Source: DATJGF01 sp035495315 (GTDB lineage: Bacteria; Verrucomicrobiota; Verrucomicrobiia; Limisphaerales; UBA8199). From it: 64,000 bases of DNA. The stretch lies in the NCBI GenBank assembly GCA_035495315.1, contig DATJGF010000023.1, positions 4,571 through 68,570 on the forward strand, written 5' to 3'. Within the stretch, counting starts at the first letter, position 1. Each line of letters begins with the position of its first letter. The notes beneath the pieces were generated by a model. That model saw only the letters and a program-made list of their open reading frames with translations. It did not search any database and had not been told where the DNA came from. The position numbers and the translations under genes were made by a program. Positions 8,603 to 18,196 of the stretch are shown here, piece after piece.

Positions 8603-8878
8603 ATGAAAAACAATCTTTTGAAAGCCGCGGGTTGCGTCGGGGCAGTCATTGTCCTTGCTCTAACCTACATTACCGGGGTCCGTGCTCAGCCATCCAATAC
8701 ATCGCCCGGTAGTCGTGCAGCAACAACTAACTGGGTTGGTTACCTGGTAGTGGGACAGAATGACACCACGGATGCCATCGCGATCGGAGGTCCTCATCCC
8801 ACCGTGGCTCGCCATGTAGAGATAGGGCTCAGAAGTGACGGTACGGTGGTCTGGCGGAAGGCAACCAACGGAAAATGA
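8603..8878 (+). CDS. small secreted hypothetical protein
   Basis: A 91-residue protein with a good signal peptide: basic start MKNNLLK, hydrophobic core AGCVGAVIVLALTYITG and likely cleavage after VRAQ. The mature part is about 60 residues and contains WVGYLVVGQ and a short beta-rich end. I recognise no family. A GGAG at 8588-8591 sits upstream. It stands alone between two minus-strand genes. Confidence 0.6.
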   Translation: MKNNLLKAAGCVGAVIVLALTYITGVRAQPSNTSPGSRAATTNWVGYLVVGQNDTTDAIAIGGPHPTVARHVEIGLRSDGTVVWRKATNGK

Positions 8879-9034
8879 ACTGGCCAATTGTGCCCAGCTA
8901 AGACGGCGGAGGTTTGTGGCGATTCCAATTGGCAACACCAACCGAGGTGAGTTGAGGGATGATTGCACCCTGCTGGGGTTGCCGTTTTGACAAACCCGCG
9001 GATAACAAAATCCTGCTTGGCGAGTTCCGGCAGG

Positions 9035-9072
9035 TTTTGGACTGCGCCAGTCCCCTGGCGCTTTGGCGGCGG
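9035..9072. repeat. dispersed palindromic repeat, copy 1
   Basis: TTTTGGACTGCGCCAGTCCC followed by CTGGCGCTTTGGCGGCGG. The core GCGCCAG...CTGGCGC is self-complementary. The same core occurs at 29226-29290 and, as two facing arms, at 34928-35007. It lies just beyond the stop codon of the minus-strand gene that ends at 9087, so it may act as a transcription or mRNA 3' end. Confidence 0.7.
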
Positions 9073-9086
9073 CTGTGCAAGCGGTC

Positions 9087-12000
9087 TTACCACGTCACAG
9101 GCAGGAGCGCACTCGCGACGGTTCCCGGGTCTTTTCGTTCCTGGAGGGATTGCGTGATGACGGCGAGTGAGCGCTTTACGAGGCCTTCAAAGATGACTTG
9201 CCCGGCAGCGGTGACGCGAATCGGACGATCGAGATCAAGAAGGTCATCAGAAAGTCTTAAGGCCAGTTTTCCAGATCCGGGCTTTTCAATCGTGATATCC
9301 TGCCCGTCTACGTGAGCAGCGTAGACCTCGCCTGCGCGGGTCGCTTCGGACGCGCGTTCGAGCCAATAGAAGCGCGGGTGCACGAAATCGTCATTCTCCA
9401 TCCAGACGACTCGTTTAGGCCAACGTACTCTGCGCAACTCAGCCATGCGCGGGATAGCTTCGGCCTCCCGCCCTTGCATATTGTGAGCGAGGCCAGGGTA
9501 AACCGTCAGTCGATGCGCGTAGCCTTCAGGATCAGTTTTTTGCAGGTCATCCATTTTCGCGCTGAACTCGCGCACGACCTTGTTTCGATTGTAAGCGGCA
9601 TCTTCGCCGCCCATGTAAAGAAAGAAGGGGAGATTCCGCAGTCCCTCCGGGGTGACCTGATTCGGGTGCCCAGCGCACATCGTTGCGGCGGCAAAGCGAT
9701 CGGCCATGCGCGGCGCGAGTTGATACACGCCGTCCCCTCCGGCCGAATAACCGATCAGGTAAACGCGGTTTGGATCAACACCCCGTGCGAGCACCATGTC
9801 GGCGATTAAGCGGTCAAAGAGGTCGTCGACCCATTTGACATGCCACATATCCCACGTGTTAGCCGGCGCGCGCGGGGCGACGTTGATGCTGCCTGGTGGA
9901 AATTCATACCTGCCGTAATAACCCTTCCAATTGCGCTCGTTTTCTTCCTCCGTTCCCTGGCCACCGCCATGCATGGTGATCCAAAGGCTATGTTGGCCGG
10001 CAGGTGCATCGCCAAAACTCCTCTCCATCCACTTTAGAGTTTTGTCGCCGATTATGATTTGCTTTGCCGCGAGTTCCTTTTCGGCAGGCGCGGCGTCGGA
10101 CTTCGAAATCACCCCCCAAACGAGTGCTGTGATCCGAGCAGCGTCCTTGCGGGAAATCGCCAAATCAGGAGCGGGACCACGTTCCTCACCCGCCCGAGCC
10201 AGCCACCGCTCCGCCGCCAGAACGCTATCTGGCACTGGTGTTAGTTCGTCCCAGGCAAAGTCCAACGTATGAGTATTGGCGCACGAGGCGCAGGAGACAA
10301 TTTTTTCGCGGACATCATTCCCGCGCACAAAGCGAAAAATCACTTCGGAGGCGCGTCCCGGCAAGGTGAAGTCTGGCATGTCGTTCAAATCAGCCGTGCC
10401 GGCTCGGGTTTTATCGCTGGCGAGCAGTTCGTCCGTGGCGGAACGGAGTTGAACGTTGGCTGCCAAACGTTCTCCTCCGGCTCGGTCGCGGAGTCGGACG
10501 TGAATAACTGGCGTTGCCGAATTTGTCGCTGGAGCCAAGGCAGCATAGCGGGCGGCGACATTGACGGCGGGCACCTCACGCGAATCGGGATCCCAAGCTA
10601 GAGGAAAATATTGGCCGGTGTGACGCCAGCTGGTCGCATAGATCTGATTGAGAGGGTTTTCGCTCCTGGCGGTGCGAGCCGCATCATTATTAAACCACGC
10701 GCGGTTTAAACCTTTGGCGTCATACTCATCGGCACCAGTGAAGAGCCAATCAGCGTCCCAGATTTCAACCCACGTATGGTTCCCGTCCTTATGCGCCCAC
10801 TCCGGAACACCGGCAATGCGAGCCGGGATGCCGACGGCACGACAGGCATCAACCAGGATAATCGCCAGACCGGTGCAAGTCGCCTTGCCTTCGTTGATCG
10901 ATCCAAGCGGACCCTGGTTATTCCGTTTGCGACCAAGGTTATAATGAACTTTGATGCGATTGAAGAGTTCGCGGTTGAGCGTTTGTGCTGCTTCGGTTGC
11001 GTTTTGACAGTTATGCACCAGGTCTGCAGCCAAGGAGAAGAATTGTGGTCTCCAAAGGTCACGAGGTTCATCCAGCGAGGCGTAAGGCAGAACGTCATTG
11101 AGAAAAATTCGCTCCGGGAGGCTTTTCGCCCAGGGGAATTGTTTGCGGGCGTCGAGTGCCAGCGCGAGGTTTTGCATCAAGAAATCCGAACTCAACATGG
11201 CACGGTCACCCGATGGCATATTGTCGACCAGGAAATACGCTGCCCTCCGGCCGGCATCACCAAACTTGGCGGCCGCCTCGGCGATGAAGGTTTCGGTTTC
11301 AACGGGCAGCGGTTTGTCTAAAGTCAGCAAGCGGTCCTGGCGGATGCGCCAGGTGTGCTGGCCGTCTTCTTCGAACGCCTGGGCGCAGGTGTACCCGTCA
11401 GGCGACGGTGTCAAAACGGGCGCTGTGGCTCCCGCCGGAGAAGCGGCCGCAGTCCAATCCAGGTCATCGAGATTGGTTGCCCAGCGCCCATGTTGTTTCC
11501 AGAAATCCCTCTGCGCGTAATAGATGCCAAGAAGGGTATCCCGCCCTGCTTTGCCAGCGATTGGGGCTACGGCCATTTTTTCAGTGGCCGTTTGGCTGGT
11601 GAATTGCACCAACCCCCACATTTCGGGACGATGCATGTCGATCAACCCGGTCGGGGACCACACCCAGTTATCCTCTGCTTTGTTCGGCACTTTGAGATAT
11701 GAACCGTTGGTCGTGGTAACTTGCCACTCCACACGAGAGAAATCGATCCGCCATTGTTCCCCCTCACCAGGAGGCCCCGCGTGCAGAGCATGTTCAGAAA
11801 GCACTTTCCATGGAAAGGCCAGCTCCAGAGTCCAACCGCGATCGGTATCGGCGGGATTGTTGAGCGTGCCCTCGAGGGCCACGGCAGTCTTGGTGCCAGG
11901 AATTTCCCATTCATTATGGGGCATGCCTCCGTCCATGTAAGGTTTATCGAGCAGCAAGTCCCACGTTGCATTGAACGCATTCATCTCGAATTCGTAGTAC

Positions 12001-12416
12001 GGCTCAGTGTGGCCCTGTGGATCGATGAATACTTCAAAATCCGGATCTCGGAAAATTACCGAGTCATGGTTGGTCAGCGTCGCCCAGAGGTGGGGTTCCT
12101 TCAATTCGGCAGCCACGTAAAGATAATTGTCATCCCAGAGCAGCTTTGCTCGCGTCCGCAGTGGGGGAGTCGGTTTGGCGGGACCTTCGATATCGACAAA
12201 GTCGTCGGTCCACGCAGCGGCCGCCCAAGCCGCGTCATCGGGACGCCCGTCGATCACGATGGATGAGGCTGCGCGCCGGCACAGATAGGTCTTGGGAGTA
12301 ATCGGTTGCATTTGGCTTTGCCAGTCACTGCGGTTGGAAGCAAACAGCATCGCGGTCGTAAGCGTGAGCGATCCAGCGATACACACCAACCTCCACAGGC
12401 AGTTTCGACAGTGCAT
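9087..12416 (-). CDS. secreted CBM9 / transglutaminase / esterase fusion protein
   Basis: A 1,109-residue protein with a signal peptide (LVCIAGSLTLTTAMLFA). Three modules follow. (1) Residues about 48-255 resemble a family-9 carbohydrate-binding module (SIVIDGRPDDAAWAAAAWTD, later DPDFEVFIDPQG). (2) Residues about 480-570 form a transglutaminase-like core, with the likely nucleophile Cys near 514 (GKATCTGLAIILVDACRAVG) and His near 545 (GNHTWVEIWDADW). (3) Residues about 770-1000 form an alpha/beta-hydrolase, with nucleophile elbow GYSAGGDG near 889 and His near 976 (GLAHNMQGRE), close to dienelactone-hydrolase/PHB-depolymerase-type esterases. It probably acts on plant or microbial polymers outside the cell. 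The order of modules is seen; the substrate is unknown. It stands alone, and a repeat lies at its 3' end. Confidence 0.85.
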   Translation of the reverse strand: MHCRNCLWRLVCIAGSLTLTTAMLFASNRSDWQSQMQPITPKTYLCRRAASSIVIDGRPDDAAWAAAAWTDDFVDIEGPAKPTPPLRTRAKLLWDDNYLYVAAELKEPHLWATLTNHDSVIFRDPDFEVFIDPQGHTEPYYEFEMNAFNATWDLLLDKPYMDGGMPHNEWEIPGTKTAVALEGTLNNPADTDRGWTLELAFPWKVLSEHALHAGPPGEGEQWRIDFSRVEWQVTTTNGSYLKVPNKAEDNWVWSPTGLIDMHRPEMWGLVQFTSQTATEKMAVAPIAGKAGRDTLLGIYYAQRDFWKQHGRWATNLDDLDWTAAASPAGATAPVLTPSPDGYTCAQAFEEDGQHTWRIRQDRLLTLDKPLPVETETFIAEAAAKFGDAGRRAAYFLVDNMPSGDRAMLSSDFLMQNLALALDARKQFPWAKSLPERIFLNDVLPYASLDEPRDLWRPQFFSLAADLVHNCQNATEAAQTLNRELFNRIKVHYNLGRKRNNQGPLGSINEGKATCTGLAIILVDACRAVGIPARIAGVPEWAHKDGNHTWVEIWDADWLFTGADEYDAKGLNRAWFNNDAARTARSENPLNQIYATSWRHTGQYFPLAWDPDSREVPAVNVAARYAALAPATNSATPVIHVRLRDRAGGERLAANVQLRSATDELLASDKTRAGTADLNDMPDFTLPGRASEVIFRFVRGNDVREKIVSCASCANTHTLDFAWDELTPVPDSVLAAERWLARAGEERGPAPDLAISRKDAARITALVWGVISKSDAAPAEKELAAKQIIIGDKTLKWMERSFGDAPAGQHSLWITMHGGGQGTEEENERNWKGYYGRYEFPPGSINVAPRAPANTWDMWHVKWVDDLFDRLIADMVLARGVDPNRVYLIGYSAGGDGVYQLAPRMADRFAAATMCAGHPNQVTPEGLRNLPFFLYMGGEDAAYNRNKVVREFSAKMDDLQKTDPEGYAHRLTVYPGLAHNMQGREAEAIPRMAELRRVRWPKRVVWMENDDFVHPRFYWLERASEATRAGEVYAAHVDGQDITIEKPGSGKLALRLSDDLLDLDRPIRVTAAGQVIFEGLVKRSLAVITQSLQERKDPGTVASALLPVTW

Positions 12417-12678
12417 GAGTCCAGTATGCGCGATTACTCGGGCGTGTCAGGGATCATTTTCGAGGCGGAGAAAGTCTTTCCACGAGGTTGTTTGGCATCC
12501 GCCCCGGCACGGGGGGTCAAGGGTTCGGAAGTTCCATAGCATTCTAGGTAAGGAATGGAACCTTGACCAGATAGGGATTTCAGTAAAGACTATGGCCGTT
12601 CCCTGAAAGTATTTGCTATTGTGCATCGAATAATTACGTCTTCTGTTTTGACCTCAAACCTCAACTGCTAAAATTCTC

Positions 12679-14736
12679 ATGTGTGGCATCGCTGCTTTCT
12701 TCTCGACAGGCAAACCGGTTTCGGCTCAAGCGCTGAAGCGTGCGACGCGTGCGCTGCATCATCGCGGCCCCGACAGTAACGGCGCGTGGATTTCATCCGA
12801 CAGTCGCGTCGGCCTCGGTCATGCCCGCCTCAGCATCATTGACCTGACGACCGGCGACCAACCGATTGCCAACGAAGACGGCAGCATTCGCATCATCGTC
12901 AATGGTGAGTTCTATGATTTCGAGCGACAACGGCGCGAACTGGAGGCGCGCGGGCACCAGTTCCGCACCCGGTCGGACAGTGAAATTGCGCTGCATCTTT
13001 ACGAAGAGTTCGGAGTCCATTGCGCGCAGCATCTGCGGGGCGAGTTTGCCTTCGTGATATGGGACCAGCCTAACCAGCGCCTGTTTGCGGCACGTGACCG
13101 TTTCGGCATCAAACCGCTGCACTACGCCGTCCATGATGGCGTCCTTTATATCGCCTCTGAGATCAAGGCGCTGTTTGCCGCCGGCGTCCCCGCTCGCTGG
13201 GATCACGAGTATTTTTATCAGCACGCGACCGGACCGGCGATGCCGGATCGCACCTTGTTCGAAGGGGTCCATCAGGTCCCAGCCGGTTATTGCCTCACCG
13301 CCAGCCAGGGCGGGATACGGCTTTTGCGGTACTGGGAATTTTATTACCCGCCCGCCGAAGAAATTGTGGCGGAGCGGCGGGATGAATACTCCTACGTCGA
13401 AGAGTTTTCGGCGGTGTTTGAAGAGGCGGTCCGTTTACGCATGCGTGCGGACGTGCCGGTCGGGTGCTACCTGAGTGGCGGCCTGGATTCCTGCGCGACG
13501 CTAGGGTTTGCGGCGCGTAATTCCAGCACACCGGTCCAGGCTTTTACACTGACATTCGACCAGGCGGCTTACGACGAAAGCGAAATTGCCCGCGAGATGG
13601 CGGCGCGCGCTGGCGCGAAGTTTTATCCAATTCCCATCAAGCAATCTGATCTGGCAAACCATTTCGAAGATGCGATTTGGCATTCCGAAACCTTGTTTAG
13701 CAACGGTCACGGAATCTCGAAGTTTTTGCTGAGCCGCGCCGTGCGCGATGCTGGATATAAAGTCGTGTATACCGGCGAAGGGTCGGATGAGATTTTCGGC
13801 GGCTACGTCCATTTCCGAACGGACATGTTGGAACATAATGCCCAAGGCCAGGACCCGGCGGAGGTCAAACGACTGCTCCAGCAATTGGAAGCCGCCAATA
13901 CGGTCTCACGCGGTTTGCTGATCCCCGCGGGCAACACCGGCTCACTGGAAAGTGTCAAGCGGTTGTTGGGTTTTATTCCCAGCTGCCTGAAAGTATTCGC
14001 CGCACAAGGCCAGCAACGGCTGCAGCTCCTGGGAGACGATTTTATGGACCGGTTTGCCGGACGCGACAGCACGCGGCTCTTCCTGGATGGTTTTGATGTT
14101 CCCGCCGTGCTGAACGGCCGCGATGCTTTGAACAAGTCGCTGTTCGTCTGGGCCAAAGGTTTTCTGCCGACGTACATTCTCAATCTGTTAGGGGATCGAA
14201 TGGAGATGGCTCATTCGATTGAAGGGCGTGTGCCGTTCCTCGATCACCGGGTAGTTGAATGTGTCGGCCGCGCGCCTGTGTCGATGAAGATTCGCGGCCT
14301 CACGGAGAAGTATTTGCTGCGCGAAGCAGCCAAGCCGGTGATCACCGACACAGTATATCGTCGTCAAAAGCATCCGTTTCTTTCGCCGCCGGTAACTATT
14401 ACACCGACCGAGCGTTTCCATGAAATGATGCAAGACACACTTCGAGGACCATTGCTCAGCGCGGTGCCTTTTTACGATAAGAAGAAAGTAGTCGCGTTGC
14501 TCGATCGTGTGCCGGCGATGCCGTCGGATGATCGTATTGCCTGGGATCCGATCCTGATGTCCGTTTTGAGTGCGTGCGTGATCCAGCAACGCTTTCAGTT
14601 AGGCTCCGAACCGGCGTACAAGGAATTGGTGCCTGATCTGGAATCAGATCGGCAAACGGCTAAATCGAACGCTCTTGCCCCGGTTACAGCTCTCGCCGAT
14701 TCCGGCCACAACGAAATCGCGCAGACCGACATTTAG
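12679..14736 (+). CDS. asnB: asparagine synthase (glutamine-hydrolysing)
   Basis: A 685-residue class-II amidotransferase. The start is fixed by MCGIAAFFSTG: after Met removal, Cys2 is the glutaminase nucleophile. The N-terminal glutaminase domain (about 1-210) has LHHRGPDSNG and NGEFYDFERQR. The synthetase domain follows, with the ATP-binding PP-loop YLSGGLDSCATLG near residue 270, then YTGEGSDEIFGGY and the conserved EGRVPFLDHRVVE. It converts aspartate, glutamine and ATP to asparagine. The tail is longer than in E. coli AsnB. In this group such enzymes can also serve polysaccharide or exosortase-linked loci, so a special role is possible. The stop overlaps the convergent lepB end by four bases. 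Confidence 0.93.
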   Translation: MCGIAAFFSTGKPVSAQALKRATRALHHRGPDSNGAWISSDSRVGLGHARLSIIDLTTGDQPIANEDGSIRIIVNGEFYDFERQRRELEARGHQFRTRSDSEIALHLYEEFGVHCAQHLRGEFAFVIWDQPNQRLFAARDRFGIKPLHYAVHDGVLYIASEIKALFAAGVPARWDHEYFYQHATGPAMPDRTLFEGVHQVPAGYCLTASQGGIRLLRYWEFYYPPAEEIVAERRDEYSYVEEFSAVFEEAVRLRMRADVPVGCYLSGGLDSCATLGFAARNSSTPVQAFTLTFDQAAYDESEIAREMAARAGAKFYPIPIKQSDLANHFEDAIWHSETLFSNGHGISKFLLSRAVRDAGYKVVYTGEGSDEIFGGYVHFRTDMLEHNAQGQDPAEVKRLLQQLEAANTVSRGLLIPAGNTGSLESVKRLLGFIPSCLKVFAAQGQQRLQLLGDDFMDRFAGRDSTRLFLDGFDVPAVLNGRDALNKSLFVWAKGFLPTYILNLLGDRMEMAHSIEGRVPFLDHRVVECVGRAPVSMKIRGLTEKYLLREAAKPVITDTVYRRQKHPFLSPPVTITPTERFHEMMQDTLRGPLLSAVPFYDKKKVVALLDRVPAMPSDDRIAWDPILMSVLSACVIQQRFQLGSEPAYKELVPDLESDRQTAKSNALAPVTALADSGHNEIAQTDI

Positions 14737-15335
14737 GATCCATTAACTCTGCCACCTTGCAGACGCTCGATTCGGTTCTCCGGAAACGCACCGTCTTGCT
14801 CAAAATCGACGCATTTTCCTGTGATCCGATAATGTGGTTTGTCGAGCAATTCAGGTGCCTCGCCGGGAATGTCGATGATGCCAATGATGTCTTGACGAGG
14901 CACGACTCCATATTGGCGACTGTCCTCGCTGGTAAGCCGATTATCCCCTAGCAACACGAACTCGTCATTTTTTGGCATTAAGGTTCGGCAATCCCAACTG
15001 AAGGTTGTAACGCATTGCAATAAGTAAGGTTCGTAGAGCATTCGCCCGTTAACAAAGATCTCACCGCGATTGAACCAGACGGTTTCGTTTGGCAGGCCTA
15101 TGACGCGTTTGATGGAGAGGCCCTGACCTCGTCGCGTTGAGAGCACGATTGCGCCGCGCTGAATATCCGCCGGCACCGCCCGGTTTAACCGCGCCACTTG
15201 TCCGGCGTGGAGCGTCGGCTCCATCGAGTGGCCCATCACGAGAGTCGTGGCATTGAATTGTCGGCCAAGTTTCCAGCCAGCGAGCAGGATCGCCACGATG
15301 AGAATCGCCCGACTGCAAAGGAATAGCGCCCTCAT
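14733..15335 (-). CDS. lepB: signal peptidase I
   Basis: A 200-residue membrane peptidase that removes signal peptides on the outer face of the inner membrane. One N-terminal membrane segment (ILIVAILLAGW, about residues 11-21) is followed by the catalytic Ser37 in VMGHSMEPTLHAG and the general base Lys76 in LSIKRVIGLP. The C-terminal box FVLLGDNRLTSEDSRQYG is typical. The compact length fits a Gram-positive-type minimal LepB. It is the first of two in the window (see 59305). It sits alone, tail to tail with asnB; a second, larger copy beside lepA is probably the housekeeping enzyme, so this one may be specialised. Confidence 0.92.
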   Translation of the reverse strand: MRALFLCSRAILIVAILLAGWKLGRQFNATTLVMGHSMEPTLHAGQVARLNRAVPADIQRGAIVLSTRRGQGLSIKRVIGLPNETVWFNRGEIFVNGRMLYEPYLLQCVTTFSWDCRTLMPKNDEFVLLGDNRLTSEDSRQYGVVPRQDIIGIIDIPGEAPELLDKPHYRITGKCVDFEQDGAFPENRIERLQGGRVNGS

Positions 15336-15571
15336 GAGAGGGCCACCTTAACGGAGGCGAAGTATTTGTCAAGTGATTTTACTGCGATACCCTTACTAAA
15401 GTGGCCCAAGGCCCGAAAATTATCTCTTTAATACCGGGTGCAACTCCCCGGTTTCCCACCAACCCGAAATCGATGATAATCTTTTCGGCCATAATGATAA
15501 TGCATTTAAAGACGGTACTCGACTATGGCAGAAACCCTGCCTGAGGACCGATCTTAAAAAGGAACCCTCCA

Positions 15572-15847
15572 ATGAAGTATCAGGCTCTGGCTTGTGATTG
15601 TGATGGGACCCTGGTCGGCGCGGAGGTGGTGGACATCGCGGCAATCGAAGCGTTGTAGAGGGTGAGGAGTTCCGGCCGGAAACTGTTGTTGGTGACTGGA
15701 CGAAAACTCGATGAATTGCTCTCGGTTTTTCCACGCGCAGACCTTTTTGATGCGATCATAGCGGAAAACGGCGCAGTGCTCTTCTGGCCGGCGACCCGCA
15801 CTTGGGATAAAACGTTGCATGGATTACAGCCGTATGAGCGCGAATGA
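15572..15847 (+). pseudogene. broken HAD-family phosphatase (Cof type)
   Basis: The frame begins with a good ribosome-binding site (AAGGA at 15560-15564) and MKYQALACDCDGTLVGAE, the HAD motif I (DxDGT). It runs 28 codons into an in-frame TAG at 15656-15658. The same frame then continues with sequence typical of the family (KLLLVTGRKLDELLSVFPRA, then FDAIIAENGAVLFWP) and stops at 15847. The family is normally about 230-280 residues; here all of the cap domain and motifs III and IV are missing. The 3' end runs into the start of the polymerase gene at 15819. Seen directly: the stop and the truncation. Read-through is not suggested by anything nearby. Confidence 0.85.
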
Positions 15848-16805
15848 AATTGCAATCAAAGTCAATCGGCGGGTCTTGACGCTCTCAAACCCGAACAAAG
15901 TTCTATATCCGGGTGGTCGGGTCGTCAAAGCGCAGGTGCTCGATTATTATTTACGAGCCGGACCGTTTTTGCTGCCGCATTTCAAGAATCGTCCAGTTAC
16001 CCTTCTTCGCTATCCCGACGGCGTATTTGGAGAGAGCTTTTATGAGAAGAATGCGCCAGGTTTTACGCCCAACTGGGTAAAGACCTTCAAGGTTCCACGC
16101 AGCGAGGGCGGGACAATCGACTACATTTTGATCAATAATCTCCCGACCTTGGCCTGGCTGGCCAATTTGGCGGCGTTGGAACTACACCCTTTCTTGCACA
16201 AGGTCCCAAACATCGACCGGCCCACGCATGTTGTATTTGATCTCGATCCTGGAGAAGGGGTGGACATCCTGGGTGCCGCCGAGATTGCGTTCCTGATCCG
16301 CGATCTGTTGGAAGGCTTACGACTCAAATCCTTCGCTAAGGTATCAGGGTCTAAGGGGATCCAGCTTTATGTACCGCTCAACCGGGCTGTAACGTACGAC
16401 ATGACCAGCGCGTTTGCCCGAGCCGTCGCTAATTTGTTGAGCCGAAAGCATCCGGACCGCGTTGTTTCTGAAATGGCGAAAGTCTTTCGCAAGGGCAAGG
16501 TATTCATCGACTGGAGTCAAAACAGCCAGACCAAAACCACAATCGGCTCCTATTCCCTTCGCGCAAAACGCGAGCGGCCATTCGTTTCGATGCCGGTAAC
16601 ATGGTCGGAACTGAAAAGCGCAATACGCCGTTCGTCACCCGCCTCACTTGCTTTTGAACCGGAAGCGGCATTGAAACGGCTGAACAAACTTGGAGATCTG
16701 TTTGAGCCCGTGTTGCAGCTCAAACAACAACTTCCAGCAGAGCTCACGCAGGCCGTCCATAGTATGCAAGATACGAAGAGGCTCAACCGCTACGTGGCCC
16801 AATGA
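15819..16805 (+). CDS. ligD: stand-alone LigD-type polymerase domain protein
   Basis: A 328-residue protein that matches the polymerase module of bacterial NHEJ ligase D, an archaeo-eukaryotic-primase-like fold. Seen: LTLSNPNKVLYPGG at the start, VTLLRYPDGVFGESFYEKN, catalytic Asp pair in VVFDLDPGEG, SGSKGIQLYVPL (motif II, with Gln where many LigD proteins have His), and third metal ligand Asp in FIDWSQN. No ligase or phosphoesterase module is fused and no Ku gene is in the window. Such proteins fill gaps with ribo- or deoxyribonucleotides during break repair; partners probably lie elsewhere. The start is ATG 15819 or 15834; both lie inside the HAD remnant, which suggests this gene arrived by, or survived, a deletion. 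Confidence 0.88.
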   Translation: MDYSRMSANEIAIKVNRRVLTLSNPNKVLYPGGRVVKAQVLDYYLRAGPFLLPHFKNRPVTLLRYPDGVFGESFYEKNAPGFTPNWVKTFKVPRSEGGTIDYILINNLPTLAWLANLAALELHPFLHKVPNIDRPTHVVFDLDPGEGVDILGAAEIAFLIRDLLEGLRLKSFAKVSGSKGIQLYVPLNRAVTYDMTSAFARAVANLLSRKHPDRVVSEMAKVFRKGKVFIDWSQNSQTKTTIGSYSLRAKRERPFVSMPVTWSELKSAIRRSSPASLAFEPEAALKRLNKLGDLFEPVLQLKQQLPAELTQAVHSMQDTKRLNRYVAQ

Positions 16806-16924
16806 GAAGCAGAGGTCAGAAGTATTCTGAGGTATCGGTAAAGTTCCCCAGCGTGATTGCGGGTGAGAGGCGCGGCCCGCGATTAATCGCGCGCCTCGGG
16901 TTAGAGACACTGATGTAACGAGGT

Positions 16925-17356
16925 CTACTTGGAGCCGACGACCGGGCACCAATAGACTTCGCCAGTGAAGGTAAGCGTAATTTCGCCTGCGTCGAAAGCA
17001 GCTTCGACATCTGTATCCGAGAAGAGTTGTCGCGGGTTGTGGCCGGATGTGAAGGCGATTTGCACCTCCTCCCAAATCGGGTTAAAACCGTCGCCCGGTA
17101 CGGCATCGATCACCGAGATGAATGGCTGCCCTCCGGGCAAGCCGGGATCGGACTGATAGATGAAATTCAGAGACTTGTTATGCTGGAGCAGGGTCTTCTC
17201 CGCCTGCGGCGAAAACTCCACAAATTGAATATTAAGTAGGTTGCCGTCATAATAGGCTTGGATAACGCTCGCTGCGCCATTGCTGCTACCTGCCTGAACT
17301 CCGGTGGTGAGAACCACCCCTAGAACTGCTGCACCGATTAGTTGTTGTATCTTCAT
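16925..17356 (-). CDS. secreted hypothetical protein
   Basis: A 143-residue protein with a signal peptide (MKIQQLIGAAVLGVVLTTGV, cleavage probably after VQAG). The mature part begins with an Ala/Gly-rich stretch and then GNLLNIQFVEFSPQAEKTLL, and ends with EITLTFTGEVYWCPVVGSK. The regular alternation suggests a small beta-sandwich. It looks conserved rather than random, and the single Cys near the end is notable, but I cannot name the family. It stands alone, with plus-strand and decayed minus-strand neighbours. Confidence 0.65.
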   Translation of the reverse strand: MKIQQLIGAAVLGVVLTTGVQAGSSNGAASVIQAYYDGNLLNIQFVEFSPQAEKTLLQHNKSLNFIYQSDPGLPGGQPFISVIDAVPGDGFNPIWEEVQIAFTSGHNPRQLFSDTDVEAAFDAGEITLTFTGEVYWCPVVGSK

Positions 17357-17534
17357 ATATATGAGTTGTTTAAACGGTTTATGTATCGGCAGATCCCCCT
17401 TCTTTCGCAGAAAGTGTGGGTCGTGGAACCTCCTTCCTACGAAGAAAGCCTGGATCGTCAGAAACTATGATGAACAAAACAGCGAGTTGTTCCGCAGCTT
17501 CGTCTATTTTTTTCCCGCCAGGCGATGGGGTGTT

Positions 17535-18196
17535 CTACGGTATGAACCAGCGATTGGTGGGATTTTGGCCTGTGTAGAACTGCTTTAGTTTCGGGTGGCC
17601 GCTGTGTCCATCCATATATCCCAGGTCGCAGCGGCCGGAATGACGAATAGAAGGACGCGCGTCCTGCTCATCATTCAGAGTGGAGCCTGGTGCGACCAGC
17701 TTTAGAGTATCCGGCCGGGGAGTTTTAAAATCATCTTCAGTTCCGAGATCACCTTGCATGATAGTCGTGCTGGGCATGCGGAAGGCAGTCACACGCACCG
17801 GGGCGGTGTGATCGGGGTCGGTCAAATCGACGAAAGCCAGCTCATTGAGGCCATCTGAATTCAGTTTCGAGCTCCGATCGGTGGGACAGAGGTGGATTTT
17901 TGCGGTGTTATTGAGGTATGGATCAAGCAATTGCGGCCAGTCAATTTCTCTGCCAAAAGCATCCATATAAGCAGTCGGCGGTAGCACGCCCGCATGATCA
18001 TCAGCGTAGATCAGCACCGACAGAGTTTGCTGCCGCACACTGTTGATGCAGGAGATTTGGCGCCCCTTTTCTTCGCCCGCGCCATTGCCGGCAGCAGCAG
18101 CGCGGCCAATACAGCAATCACGGCAATCACGACCAAAAGTTCGGTCATTGTAAAACCTACATCCAGCAAGATTCGTCTGGGCATTTTGCCGAACAT
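17535..18196 (-). pseudogene. prepilin-like protein with a one-base frameshift
   Basis: The frame starting at 18196 gives a type II/IV prepilin N-terminus (GFTMTELLVVIAVIAVLAAL, then LLPAMARAKKRG). After that it becomes meaningless, while another frame carries the expected continuation (KGRQISCINSVRQQTLSVLI, then YADDHAG and later YMDGHSGHPKLKQF) to a stop at 17535. Adding one base after the AAG near 18073-18077, in an A4G4 run, would join the two halves into a normal protein of about 220 residues of the H-X9-DG prepilin-like family common in Planctomycetes and Verrucomicrobia. It is either a recent pseudogene or a sequencing error in the homopolymer. Confidence 0.75.
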
